This document shows, in pieces, positions 22,108 through 36,400 of a stretch of DNA of 64,000 bases; position 1 is the first letter of the stretch, and each line of letters opens with the position of its first letter. A program made the position numbers and the translations under genes. The notes under the pieces are model-generated. The model had not been told where the DNA came from. It did not search any database and was given only the letters and a program-made list of their open reading frames with translations. Source of the DNA: Sipunculus nudus (taxonomy: Eukaryota; Annelida; Sipuncula; Golfingiida; Sipunculidae); assembly GCA_026874595.1 (NCBI GenBank), contig CM049317.1:35680901-35744900 (forward strand), written 5' to 3'.

Positions 22108-22397
22108 AATCGTGCAAAAACAATCAAGTAAGAGAGGCAGTCGTGCAGACGGGTTTACCTTATGTAACGCTTGACTCAACATGTTTGTCAATCTCTGAAT
22201 TCAGCGTATTACTAATCAGCACCCAAATCGTGACACGACCGAACAGGAAACATTGGATTTTGATGTTGTGATCTGTAGTTGTAGGTTAGCAGTACGGTTC
22301 ACCATCTGAGAGCACCGGCCCGTCGCTGTAGTTTGTACTGTACAGCAGTTATACAGGTTTAGCCTCTACCAAACTGACAGTCGTGGCCGCAGAGGCA

Positions 22398-22446
22398 ATG
22401 GGTTCGTTTGGTATAGTCGTCTGCACTGTATTGTTTTGTGCAACAG
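22398..22446 (+). CDS. Exon 1: signal peptide
   Basis: ATG 22398 to donor GTAAAT at 22447, phase 1. It encodes 16 residues, hydrophobic with a small residue at the end. A (TC)n tract begins 12 bases into the intron. Confidence 0.75.
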
Positions 22447-22456
22447 GTAAATACTA

Positions 22457-22518
<62 letters not shown>

Positions 22519-25500
22519 ATTCACTCCCTCTGTCTCTCGCATTGGCTGTAGCCTAGGTGTGTCAGTGCTTCTGTGATGGTGTTAGGTCTTGAGTTTTTTA
22601 AAGTTTTTATTTTGTATTTCCTTCCCGGGGGGGGGGGGGGGGGGGGGATTTATGATATTAATTAACGTCATCATTATAAACAAGTGATATACATCTGTGT
22701 AAAAACTAAAAAAAAAAATACTAAAATACATAACAAAAAACTAAATACATGTAAGATTTCTGTAAATATTACCCATTAGTTCAACAAATTAACTTCTTTA
22801 AAGGGGCCTATATTCACATATAGCACATTGAATTAACATGAAAATAAGCTTCTACCTCTTGAAATAAATTTCTAAAAAACGGGGTTACTTTGGCCCTTGG
22901 AGGGTAACTTTGGCCCACCTAAAAAAAAGTGTTTTAACAGTAATAACACCACTCTTTTATGGTTTTAGATTATATTTAACTGATTATATGTATTTCCTTT
23001 AAAAAGAGTGAAGTCTTTTCTTTCATACATGCTCTACGTGGTTGAACATTAGTAAGTTTTTAGGTCACAGTTTGTAATGTTCTGAAGATATCACAAATCT
23101 GTGTTTTTTCACATCTATGCTAACTTTTAATGCTTCACGGAATACATGGAAAGCAATCACCTTTGTGCTGTTTCTTTAATACTGTCCATGGTCTGAGTGA
23201 TACATCTATGTGAAAACAAATTTATTTTGAGTGTAATTTAATTCTTTTAAACCTGTTTTTTTTCACTAGGGTAACTTTGGCCCGCTAAACTGGGGTTTCT
23301 TTGGCCCACTTTATATTACTTCTATTTTAGGTATATAATCAATTTTAATTGATAAAAAATGTGAGGTTTGTTTCTTGTACATTAAGACAAGCAGAACTAT
23401 AACATATAAATACTTTTAAAAAAACATGAAGACTTTTAGAACTCTCCATGCTAAACAGATTTAGTTTTATCAGACCTTAGTGTTCTGGCAATGTCTTATC
23501 CAGATGATTAAATGTTTCTTATTTTCAAACCAATGTTTTTTAAATATGGGATTCATTGTAGATTTGCATTTGCTTTCAAAGGTATCTGCAAGTTAAACAT
23601 TTTTTATTTAATTTGAGGCAACCGCTTCCATTGTTTTAACATGACAGCTTAACTTTTAAGTGTACACCTGCTGGATTCTCTCCATTTCAGTTCTAGACTA
23701 TGTGACAGGGAAGTAGCACAGGAATATCCTTGTGTCACCAAGAATAGGTTTATCCTGAATCCAGTTAGAGCTCAGTAGTCAAGCTCCACCTGGAAGTAGG
23801 TTTACCATCCTCTTGATCCTGGGTGTGTAATCATCCTCATTGCTGGGTCATAACAGAGAAACTCTGAAAGGCACACTCTTTGTGAGTGAAACATGGCTGC
23901 AGGGCACAGCCATACCATTAAGCCTACAGAATGCTAACTCTCGTGGGGTTGACCATGGGAACTCTTGTGATTCTTGGGCTGAGATATGATATCCCCTTCT
24001 TTTGAGTCCTGTACCCCACCGAATATGAAACCAGTAATTACACCAGTGGTTAAGATGTTAACTTATAAAGTGGTTTCCTAGTAGCTGAAATTTATAAAAA
24101 AAAATTGTCATTTCTACATGTAGATGTAAGGAATTCTATAAAGGATGCATCAGCTAATCACTTTTAATAGTTTTATCTTGTTGCTTTTTATATATTTTAG
24201 TTATATATACTGTCTGAACAATTTCTATTATTGCTTGGACACTGAAAGAGAAAATTTAGTTAAAAGTTAGAAATATGTCCAAATCTTGGTATTGGGCACC
24301 AAAGAGCTGTGTGGTCTTATGTGCTCAAAATATTTTTACCTTCTTCACTTTTAAATATTTTATTGAAGTATACTCTTGGTTACTTGATGAGAATGTTAAT
24401 GTTTATATATTTACTCTTGGGGTTTAAAAAAAAGTCAAAATAGGTTGAGACTATGAATTAACTACTTTGGACATTATAAAAAAAACGTTCAAGTCCAGGT
24501 AATAATGCCTTAAATGGAAGTCTACCTGTAGGCTTTTAATCGTGGTTCTTTGAAACAATATGAAAACATGACAATTTTGGGCCAAAGTAACCCCGTATTA
24601 CGGTACAAATTGTACCTGACAAAAAAATTGCCCTGGAACAATCTGCTTACGTACTGCTATAAATGAGTCTTAAAATCAGTGGTCTGGAGGCAGTCACAGG
24701 TGTCAACATAAACACAGCGCGTGCATCATAAGGATATTATAAAACATAATGTGAAGTGTCAATCAGGAGTTGCCATGACTGACTTGGCCCAAAAATGTAA
24801 TACATGTTCCCGCTGACTGAAACATTGCTTGTTGCCGCTCACAATCAGACCTCCCGTCGAGCAGCCTTGTAACGGTAAACAGACACTCGTGGACTGTGTT
24901 TATCAACATGAACATGCAGAGCCATAACAATGGGTTTAACATATGTATTAATGAGGAGTAATGATCAAGACTGTGTTCTTAGATGGTTGTGCATGGAAAA
25001 GTTTGTATAAAGCAAAACTGAATGATGTGAAAGAATCTAGGCATAATGTTGCTCCTGATATGTCCCTCTAATAATCTAATGTTTTAATGCCATGTAAATT
25101 AAACTGTGATACACCCATGTGTCCATCAGGAATTATGCATGTCAGGTGAATTTTCTACCAGAATGATTATATCCTGTAGTGGTAGGAATTGGTTTTAAAA
25201 TCATAGTCAATGATTAAAAAATAAAAATGATTGATGATGGATTATGAATCAACTATTTTATGTACTTTTTATGTAACCTTAAAATCTGCTGTATATTAGT
25301 ACATGTACCAAATATATTGACCCCAGTAAAAATTCTGACATGTACATCAGTATTTATAATGAATCCATCAATCGACCCGCAACGTAGGTCGACTTGCCAT
25401 CAGACGATTGTTGGCTGCACATGGTTTTGATGCTGTGCGCTACTTTTAGTTTGTATTTCTCTGACAGGATAAGATTCTTTGCTTGTGAACGCACAATTCT

Positions 25501-28500
25501 TTTTAATTGATTATGCAAAAATGCAATTGATTTAACCGATTTTGAAAGAAAACGACCTGCTTACCAATGTGCCCATACACTGTTTTACTATTTTATGCAG
25601 TTCCTTATTTGGAGTTCCTTATTTCTCTGATATTTTCATCATTGTATGTATGGCTAAATGATCTATAGTTTTTCCTCACTATTTTCACCCTCTGTAAATT
25701 ATACCACAGTGTACAGAACAGTAACAGGAGAAACAAGCTTATTTATGGTGCTGTGCATTAAATGCATTCTATTTGTTACACACCCAGGTCTCTTATGTAA
25801 ACCAGCAAATTTTGTATTTAGATATGACATTAAGTCCCCATCATCAAAGTAAATATATGCATTGTAAGAAAATGGCAATAAATGGTTCTGATTACTTTCA
25901 AGTTTTTTAGCATAAAGGGTTGCTGTAAGGCTCAAAGCTGAGGTTCAAAACCCATTAATTATATATATAACCCTACTGACAGCATTAAGGGGAACATCCT
26001 TTATTTTAGGCATTAAAGGGACAGTTTTTAATTTATGTTCATTTGGGAAAAATAAAGCCAAGAGGGCATAAATTGGTCTTGAACACATGAAAAAATGTCA
26101 TTCTAATCTAGACATAATGGTTCTTAATGGAAAATTGACCAATTTTCAATGTTTATCTAATAAACTTTTTTAAAATATTTTGGGGATCATATGTCCCCCA
26201 AATCTTTTGCATTCCCATTGTCAATCATAAAAAATTGGCAACAAATAGTTCAGCTTACTATAAGTTTGTCAGCGTGATATATATATAATATATATATTAT
26301 TTTTGTTCTTATGGTCATTTCTACTTTTGCAGTAGGAGTGTATGGAATGTGTGGTCCTGGAAATGGGAATGCAACAGAATTCATTGAAATTCCAGAATCA
26401 CAGTGGGACAGGCATGTATTTCTCATTTGTAGCCTTATACATTTTTTACAGACAAAGCTTAAGCTGAATTCTGCATTAATTATACAATATATGTATAATA
26501 GATGCAAGGTTTACCTACAGTAATGAAAAAAATGTAAATTAACTCTTTGTAAACAAAAGTGAATGTCACTGATATGAACTGCCTTACAATAGCTCTTATT
26601 AAATAAGTATTTATACTAAATGTATACTTGTACAATTTTGAGCAAAATCCATGCATATTTAATGAGGTCAGAGGTCACCTCACTTTGGAGGCACCTTTGT
26701 GACTGACCAAAATTCCTATGGATTTACATGAAACTCATTAAACATATTTACAAATAGAGTTTCTCACGTGAACTACCTTCTCATCAAACTTTATGCATAT
26801 TTAATGAGGTCAGAAGACACCAGATGCAAGACAGGCGTATTATGGATGTTTGTGGTGCTCTTGTTTGCATTGTTATTTAAAGCCATTGGTTGATTTTTCA
26901 AGGTTTTAGCATTTCTTTCTATGTCTGATACCAGAAATCTTATCTGACATCTGTTGAACATGGTTTAACATTTAAAACGAGTACAGTTGAACCTCTATAT
27001 AACGAACACCAATGGGACCACCTTGAAATGGTCACATTTTCAAGGTGGTCGTCTAAGTCTGGTTTGTCTATTAAGGGTATTACAACAGCTCTGCTAACTC
27101 TAAGTGCCCTGTGATGGGTCCGTACCTATATAATATAATTTGGAATTGCTGATTACGTTTTCATAATAAGACAGGAAATTGACACAATAGAATTTTGTAA
27201 TTTTATTTATTAATACTGAAAAATGAGGAAAAGTCAGATTTAAAAATAATAAAATTCATATCCATGCACATCTCAAGCACAACTTCTATAAATAACAATA
27301 TTACAATATGTACAATGAATTCTTGTATGATATTTAAACTTGATATATCATAAACAATAGCCACAGATCAAACAGAACCATTCTACAGGGCCCTGATAAT
27401 GTCTGTTTCCTTGGAAACCTATCTTTGTACAAAGTTGCCCACTTTCACACTTTGCGTGCAGAGCTCCCTCCTGCTGCTTGTCCTTCAATGAAGACATTTT
27501 ATATCGCTGAGTTAACCAAAGAGTACTAAGTCACTTTCCTCAGCCAATAAAATTTATAAAGAGCCCAATGGAGAGTTAGATTTAAACAAGTCATAAATCT
27601 TAATTGACCAGTGAGTTATTCAAAAATAATGGCCTATGCGTCACATGTATAATTATTGGCAGGCCACAAAAGGTTATGAAATGTAAACATTCCTGGTGTG
27701 ATCTTCCAGCCGTGAACACATTTTGATATATGCCCTGCACTTGTTTCACCTACTGCCCTTTACTAATTAGTGATGTAATGCATTAAGCTCGACCCTCTGC
27801 TACGCCTGGCCAGGCAGTGTTTACGCTGTACTTAGTGGTGGCATATTTGAGGCTCAGATCATCAGATAGAACCAAAATAAATGGTTGTAAAATGAAAAAA
27901 GGAGGTGTCTGGTATTCAAAGGTTTAAATTGATCTAAAGAATAAAATAAATCGGGACCATGAAAAGTGGTCTTAATTTTGAGGTGGTCGCTTTACCAAAG
28001 TTTTACAGTATTTGATTATCCACCAGGTGTCAACATGTGACTCTTTCTTTCACAGGTTCATTTTGCAACAGGTAAAAAAATATTAATATTCACAATTTAA
28101 ATCTGTTCATGGATTTAACTATGAAATTCATTCAGTTATTTTACAAAGCCTAAACTGTTACTGAGACTAAGAATAAATTAAAATTCATTAATTTAAAATA
28201 AATAACACATATATAGAGAAATAAACAGAAGTACATATTTAACAGACTGAAATATAACTTTTGTTAACCTGTTTACCAGACTACATATCAGTGCCCTGGC
28301 TATGAGTCATGTGAGTTTGATACAGCAGAGAATGTACAGTCACCAGCCATCAGTGTTTGTGTGATATAGCTTTATTGATGCATACTGAATGCTTATCTGA
28401 TATTGTGGTGGGAGTGTTTGATGCTCGTGCGTTTACTATATGTGTCACTCTCATGTTGATGTTTATGCTGATGTATGTTTTACATATAATTTAATATATG

Positions 28501-30456
28501 CACATGTGTAGTCATAAAGTTCATATAAGTCATAACATTTTGTTGTGATGTATATTATTGAATTTGGTGTGACATGGGTTAAAGGTCAGCCTGATGATCA
28601 AGTAATATGCCATGCACTTGGGTCCTCTGGATGAATTAACTGTGACAAAGTCACCCAGTTTTAAACTTTCACTATGATTTTCCTAATCTATGTAACTGAC
28701 AGGTACACATAATGTTGAAGGCTGAAGATGCCTTCCCATATATATCTGTAAAAGAACTGACCTTAGCTAATAACATGGCTACGACACTATAAAACTGTAA
28801 CTGATCTCCTCTTGTTCTCAACATGATGGCTAGTCTATCTCCTTTAAAGTTGTTGCTGTGTGAAATGCACATATAGATTGGTCTTGTTTTCTAGATATTT
28901 ATTGCACCACCAAAAGTCTTCCATGTATGACTCCATTATTAAATTGACATTTGCCTAATTCCACTAAATGGATCTGATAGCATATAATGAAAGGAAGATA
29001 ACATATTGAAATGCACCATAAAGCAGTCTAATTCACTGTGTGTTTATACTGCCAGGCATTTTTAAAGCAGTTAATGCAGTTACAATGTATGTACATTACA
29101 TTTGGTATTGTAATGTGCCAGTTTTGGTGTGCACCCGGTGAGACGCATCCCGATAAGACGTACGTCCCGACGGACCGTGCGATAAAACGCAGGGCGGCAG
29201 GACGCACTATATAAACAATGACGAGTGGCCGGTAGGACGCACTCCATAAACATCGCCCCGTCACCAATTAGGCGTGTCGTGCTGCGGGACCCGGCGTGTT
29301 TACCTCCTGCCCGTCTTCGTCTCTCTTTCAAAAGGGTATTTTTATTACAAAAACTACGCTAAACGAACCCTGCGTGTATACTTTCTGCCCGTCTACGTCT
29401 CTCTTTCATAAGTGTATTTTTTATGGCTAAAACTACGCTAAACGAACCCTCCTGAGTAACACCTATGATCGTCACCACAGCTGAGTCTGTGAATTCATCT
29501 GGTGTCAATCAGTAGTAAGCCACAAACATTAATTATAAGTCATTAATTATAATTCCCTTCCTTCTTCGCTCCTTCCATCCTTCTTTCTTCCCTTCGTTAT
29601 CTGATTCTTTCTTTCAGTCTTTCATTCTTTCTTTCAGTCTTTCATTCTTTCTTTCAGTCTTTCATTCTTTCTTTCAGTCTTTCTTTCTTTCTTTCAGTCT
29701 TTCTTTCTTTATTTCATTCTTTCTTTCAGTCTTTCTTTCTTTCTTTCAGTCTCTCTTTCTTTATTTCAGTCTTTCTTTCAGTCTTTCTTTCTTTCAGTCT
29801 TTCTTTCAGTTTTTCTTTCTCTTTTTTCTTTCTATCAGTCTTTCAGTTTTTCCTTCATTCTTCCCTTCATTACATGATTAATTACTTCTTTCTTTCTTTT
29901 TTTTCTTTCAGTCTTTCTTTCTTTCAGCCTTTCTTTCTTTCAGTCTTTCTTTCTTTCTTTCTTTCAGTCTTTCCTTCATCCTTCCATTCGTTTCATGATT
30001 CTTTCTTTCTTTCTTTTTTTCTTTCTTTCATTCCTTCTTTCAGTCTTTCTTTCTTTCTTTCAGTCTTTCTTTCTTTCTTTCAGTCTTTCTTTCTTTCAAT
30101 CATTTTTTCTTTCAGCCTTTCTTTCCTTCAGTCTTTCTATCTTTCTTTCAGTCTTTCCTTCATCCTTCCCTTCGTTACATGTTTCTTTCTTTCTTTCTTT
30201 CAGTCTTTCAGTCTTTCTTTCCTCTTCCGGTCTTTCTTTCAGTTCTTTTTTTTTCTTTCTTTCTTTCTTCTTTTCAGTCAATCTTTCCTCTTCGGGTCGG
30301 TCTTTCTTTCAGTTCTTCTTTTTTTTCTTTCTTTCAGTCTTTCTTTCTTTCAGTTTTTCTTTCTATCAGTCTTACCGTATATCCTCATTCTTCCTTCGTT
30401 ACATATTCTTTACTCCTTTCTTTCTTCCTCCGGTCTTTCATTCAATTTTCTTTTAG

Positions 30457-30488
<32 letters not shown>

Positions 30489-33400
30489 TTGTCTTTCAGT
30501 CTTTCCTTCATTCTTCCCTTCGTTACATAACTTTTCTTTCTTTCTTTCTTTCATTTATTTTGTCTTCTGGTTTTACATTAAGTTTACGGTTGGTTGATGG
30601 AAGATGGGTATTCATTAACGGTTCTTTATGGACTCAATTAGCGGTTAGTAGGAACTCAAAGGTATAATTGTTATTCGTCATTCACTATTCAGCGGTTTCA
30701 ACACATAGACTGACCCGTGAAATAAAAAAAACACACACACACAATTTATAGAGGAATCTTCAATCAGCAGGATAGCTTATAACACTGTGGTTTCAACATG
30801 CAGACACACGCGAGAAATTAAATATACACATACAATTTTGAGAGAAATCGTTTTCAGGATAGTTTTATTGTCCACACCAACCGCGGCACTTAATTTGTTC
30901 CAAAATAGGTCACCCGCCACCAATCGTACTAGAGCGGATGATACTAACTGAATACTACGCACAGGTAGTATTTTCATGTTAACAAAATAACAACCAACCT
31001 CATTTTTTATTCTATAAAGTTATTTTTTCTCATAAAATTGTTGTCTATTTATAATGTCTTTTATTCGGAATGTGGTCCTGTCAGAAGTCGAATATAATCA
31101 AAATATGTAAATATTTATTCTTTCCTTAATACATTAAGTACCTGTAAGAGATCAATATAAATGATTCATCATCCAGAAACCTTTGATCGACATTTTTCGT
31201 CCGTTAATTAAAGGTTCATTCTTTGAACTGTACGAGTGGCCGCGTCGGGTGAATGGTTTCTCGTGACCGCGTTTATACTGCGGCTTCGCTGGTCTCTGGT
31301 GAGCAGTTCGTTCATGTTTGAGCAGACTTGATATGTTCTCACGACATGATATACATACTTATAATAGTGAAAATTGTAACAGGAATATGGAAAATAAAGT
31401 AAGATGTTACACGTTTAACCTATAATTATCAGTCATTTAAACCTCTGGTTAGGCCAATAAATTGGAGAAGGCTGATGGGTTAACCATACCCGGAGTTTAT
31501 CACTATTGAGGGATGGTCGTACTTTAAGCCAAAATAATGCTCTAATTAACAATAAAATTACTAAATATTTTGTCAAACTTCAGTTAAGTAACACAACGAT
31601 ATAAGTGCATGAGGGTTATATAGTAATAATGGATAACACAGACATACTAGGCATTAACGTGTGCTGATTTGACGTATGTTGCATTGATCACAGAGCTTAA
31701 TGATTTCCCAAAGTGACCCAAGAGAGGGTTTACTTACGAAAGTATAATTAACTTTTATTACTTTGTCTTTCTGTTTTAGTAAGTGTAAAGTTTAGACAAT
31801 CAGACAAGTGATACATGTACTCTTATTTTAACAATACGTCCTATCGGGATACGCTTCAGTGGGTACGTCCCGGCGGCCTACGTCCCAAAAATCTGCGTCT
31901 CACCGGCCTTTAGTCCCAGTTTTACACTTTAACTTAAGTGTAATTTATTGCAGGACATGGAGTGATATTTCTGATGATGGGAAGCGCCCCCTGGGATTCA
32001 TGAAGGGCACCGTCTATTTTAATTCACCCTCACATCCAAACCCTTGCATTTTGGTCAGGGGTGCCAGTGACAGACATATTGAGGTCAAGGTGAGTGAAGG
32101 TCACTATGTCTTACAATAATTTCTGACCTATAAGCAAGACTCAAGAACACAGGGAGGTCACAAAGAGGCAAAAGTGCATGCTGCTAGTAAAAACAGGATC
32201 ACCACAGCAGATCAGTTGAAATTGTTATTAAAAAAATGGAATTCAAAAGTTAATGCCACATTTAATTAGTCTTTATTTCAGAATTTATGAACATTCTTGA
32301 TAGGTATAGGTGACTACAATCATACATTAACTGAAAAGGCAGTTCATTAGTATTGTGTCAGCTTCTTGCTACAATGGAGCATGTATTATGTATTCTTTGC
32401 CCAAATAACTGTAACAATGAATGTCCAATTTATCAAATATATTGCTAGCTTAAAATGTTTGTGTAGACAATTAAGCTTATAACATGAAAGCTGAAAGTAT
32501 TCAATAATTACTTCTCAGAGAGTGAAGAATTAGTTCTGGTTCTTTGCCCAAAGTTTTCAGTTTGGGCAGTGTGTAATTTGTGTAGCTGTATATATGAAGG
32601 ACTCATTACTTAGTGTAATGTACAATGAATCACTTTTTCATTTCCCTCCTTGTCCCTGGGATTAGTGTGTATTTATTAATAGTCATCATGTGGTAATGAG
32701 GCATTCAGAGGCTGCACAGGTCATGGCTTGATATATATTTGCACAGTATACAAATTTATGAGAGAATAAGAGTGTGACTTCATTAAATATAATTGTCCAG
32801 CCATTAAGCTGCATATTTAGAAGCTTGTTATGTCTGTAATAGTGCACTTGCAATTCATTCTAAGACGAATAAGCCATATTTATTTATTTTTTTTTTAATT
32901 TGGTGGCCATCTTGGATATTGACCAAACTAGAGTGAATTTCACTTGGCCTCATATCTGGAAATATTGAGTATGTTCTGGAGAACTATTATGGCAAGTTTT
33001 CATTTTTTGCGTGATTCTTCTCTTAACAGTTGGACTATAAGCAATAATGTCACAGGGATATATTACAGTATCCCCAGACAAAGTCGGGGAATACTATGTT
33101 TTCATGCTAGTCCCCCCCGCCGCTGCATATAAATCTTGTTGGCACAATAACTCAAAAAATATTTCACAGGTCTTTACCAAACTTGGTATATGTATAGATA
33201 TGGGTGAGAGGACGACGTCTATTCAAAATAGGTTCATTACCTTTACTTGGAGAGTGTCCTTGACCTTGAATAAGTCCAATTCTGGGGAAAATCACACAAA
33301 TTCTTAAATATCTTAAGAAATCTGTCATGGATTGATCCCAAAATCAAGTTGATTGAAGATCATGGATAGGGTTGTCATGATCCAGAAACTTGTGGCGCCA

Positions 33401-36400
33401 CCTATTATTCTTTACTTGTTTTCGTGCCTTTTAATACCCTCAAAATTGCCACTTGACAGTACTGTGAGCATTATAGGTCAAAAACTAATTGACAGATTTC
33501 TTTAATATAATGCATATACATAGATATTGGTTATGGGATGATGTTTATTTAAATTGGGGTCATGACCTTTCCTATCAGAGTGGCCTTGACCTTGAATATT
33601 CCCATATATGGTGAAATTCACAAAAAATCTTTTAATTTGGTGTGATAACTAAAAAAATATTTCATGGATCTTTACCAAACTTGGTATATGTATAGATATG
33701 GGTAAGAGGACGACGCCTATTTAAAATGAGGTCATGACCTTTACTAGGAGAGTGTCCTAGACATTGAATAGATCCAATTTTGGGGAAAATTACCCAAATT
33801 CTTAAATATCTTAAGAAATCTTGCATGGATTGATCCTAAAATCAAGTTGATCGAAGATCATGGATAGGGTTGTCATGTTACAGAAACTGGTGGCGCACCT
33901 ATTATTCTTTATTTGTTTTTGTGCCTTTTAATACCCCCAAAATTGCCACTTGACAGTATTGTGAGCATTATAAGTCAAAAACTAATGGACAGATTTCTTT
34001 TATATTATACATATGAATAGATATGGGTTATGGGATGATGTTTATTTAAATTGGGGTCATGATCTTTCCTATGAGAGTGGCCCTGACCTTGAATATTCCC
34101 ATATTTGGTGAAATTCACACAAAATCTTTAATATCTCAGAAAGGGAAACATGGAATGATCCAAAAATCAAGAAGATCTTGGATAGCTTTGACTTTTGCAG
34201 AAGACAGGTGGCGCCACCTTGTGTCGTTTTCTTGTTAAAATGATGTTAATGCAATAACTTTTTAAGAATTTAAGGTACAGTCACCAAACCCTCAGGATTG
34301 ATGCATCTTATCAACGGCTAAGACAAGTTCGAATATGGATGACCTTGATGCATTTTTCAAGGTCACAGCAGTGATTATGCTAAAATGATATTCAGGCAAT
34401 AACTCAAAAAGAATTTGTGGTAAAGTCACCAAACCTACAGTTTAGATGCATCTTATCAAGGGCTAGGCCAAGTTCAGATAAGATGACCTTGATGCATTTT
34501 TAGCTCAGCTGACTATAAGTCATCTGAGCTGTAGTCGTGGTCCTTTGTCCTTTGTCCGTCCGTCCATCCAGCAGTCCGGCCTTTAACAGGGCACGTTTTA
34601 AAACCGTTGGATTTACGAATTCAAAACTTTGCATACCATTAGATGTCCCAAAAATCTCCTACCATACTGAAAATAGGTTCATTAGGACTTCGTTCCTTCG
34701 AGATATTAAGGAAAAACCTCCATTTTCATTAAAAAAGCCATTGTTACACTTCAAGGCTGCCTAATATCAAAACCACTGATCTGTTTTTGATCATATTTAG
34801 TATTCATATACTTCCATACATTTTCCATGAATATACAAAAAATTAGGTCAGTATTGTGTATTATTTTAAAGTTTTGGGCCCAAATATAATGCAATTTTTA
34901 AAAAATCAGGAAATCTATTTACTCACCTAACATGAGAGTTGCTGAAGCTGGAGACACTTTTTCAGAGATATAACTTCATTTAATCAAGATTCAATTGTTT
35001 ACCCAAAATTAGATCTGAATTTTGCAAATTTGTCAAGTTATTAGCATAAATAAAAAACAATACCTTAAATTTTGTCCAACTTTGGCAATGGCACGTTTTT
35101 TTTCCTGTAAGCACTGTTGATTTAATTTTCACAACATGTATACATAAGGATTTAATCTTTTAAAATCTGAAATTTCAAAGGAATTGATTGAAAAGAGCAG
35201 CTTTTATTCAAGTTTCCATACACCATGTCAAGTGTTGTTTACATCTAGCCCACCTGGTAGTACAGCCTTCACTTGCATTATGTAACTGACCCAAGGCAGC
35301 TTGCCTTGGCTCAGCTTGGCCACTGCTAGCAGGCTTCCCCTCTGCCCTGCACTCCCCCCCCCCTCCCCCCAGATGGTGCATTAACTAGATGAATGTTATA
35401 AATTTCTGTATTTTATTTTATTCTTGGCTATGCTACATTTTAGATTTTGTATTGTACCACCAGGGTTACAATGATTTAAGTGCACATTTAATTGTGTCCA
35501 CAAAGTGGTGTATTGCCATGAACGTGTGGATGTTCATCAGATAAGTAATTTCTTACTTCAGAAGAGTAAAAACTTCCCCAGGTGTGAAATTGAATATCAA
35601 TTCCAGTAATAAATTATAGCTGAGATAGTCATTAGCACAATGATATTGTCTGTTCCTCATTCAACCAACAGTGTGTATACTTTATTTGAAAAGATGTTTT
35701 TATTTTATCAAATTTACTGAAACTTTTATTTCATTTCAGTGAACTAAATTAAGCATGTACAAAAAACTCCAATGTGTAAAACTTGTTAATAGAGATTCAA
35801 GGAATAATCTTGTAGATGCCATGTTGTGGCATTATTTTCTTTTAAATTCAGTTTAAACATTTGTGATTTAAAAATAAAAAAATAGATGTGTATGCATAAT
35901 ATGACCCAATATGAGCTACACTCTAGATATATATAATGATTGCAACTTAGAATTCTAATATTTTAACTTATATTTTCAGTTTTTTTTTTATTACAAATTT
36001 ATAAAACTTATAAATAAAAAAAAATGAATCAGATAAAAACTATTTTAATGGAAAAAGTGGATATGCTAAGTAAAATAGTCTTATATATAAACTTAAATGC
36101 ATTATTCTCTTGAAAGTGAAATAAAGTTATTAGTCCATTCTGTCCATTTGCCTGTCCATCTGTAAATTTTTCATATGCATCACAGTATCTCAAAACTGTT
36201 ACTGTTTTTCTTCATGACAGTCTTGTCAGAGTATTAGTTTGCAATCATATATTTAGAACTTTACTATAACCAAGTAGGAGGGCCCCTTTCCTCTCAGCTT
36301 CTCATATGTTTATATAAATGAAAAACATTACAATAGAATATTTTCATATTTTTGCATTTGGTAAAAATTTCAAACTTCAGCCGAGCGCCGTGACCCATGG

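Noticed and set aside
28056-28071. A 16-nt segment with AG before and GT after (GTTCATTTTGCAACAG)
   Set aside because: It looks like a micro-exon but would break the reading frame between exons 2 and 3; it also resembles the end of exon 1 by chance.
29874-30667. Long Phe/Leu/Ser-rich open frames of up to 218 codons
   Set aside because: They are translations of the TTTC/CAGT satellite in several frames; there is no domain and no start context.
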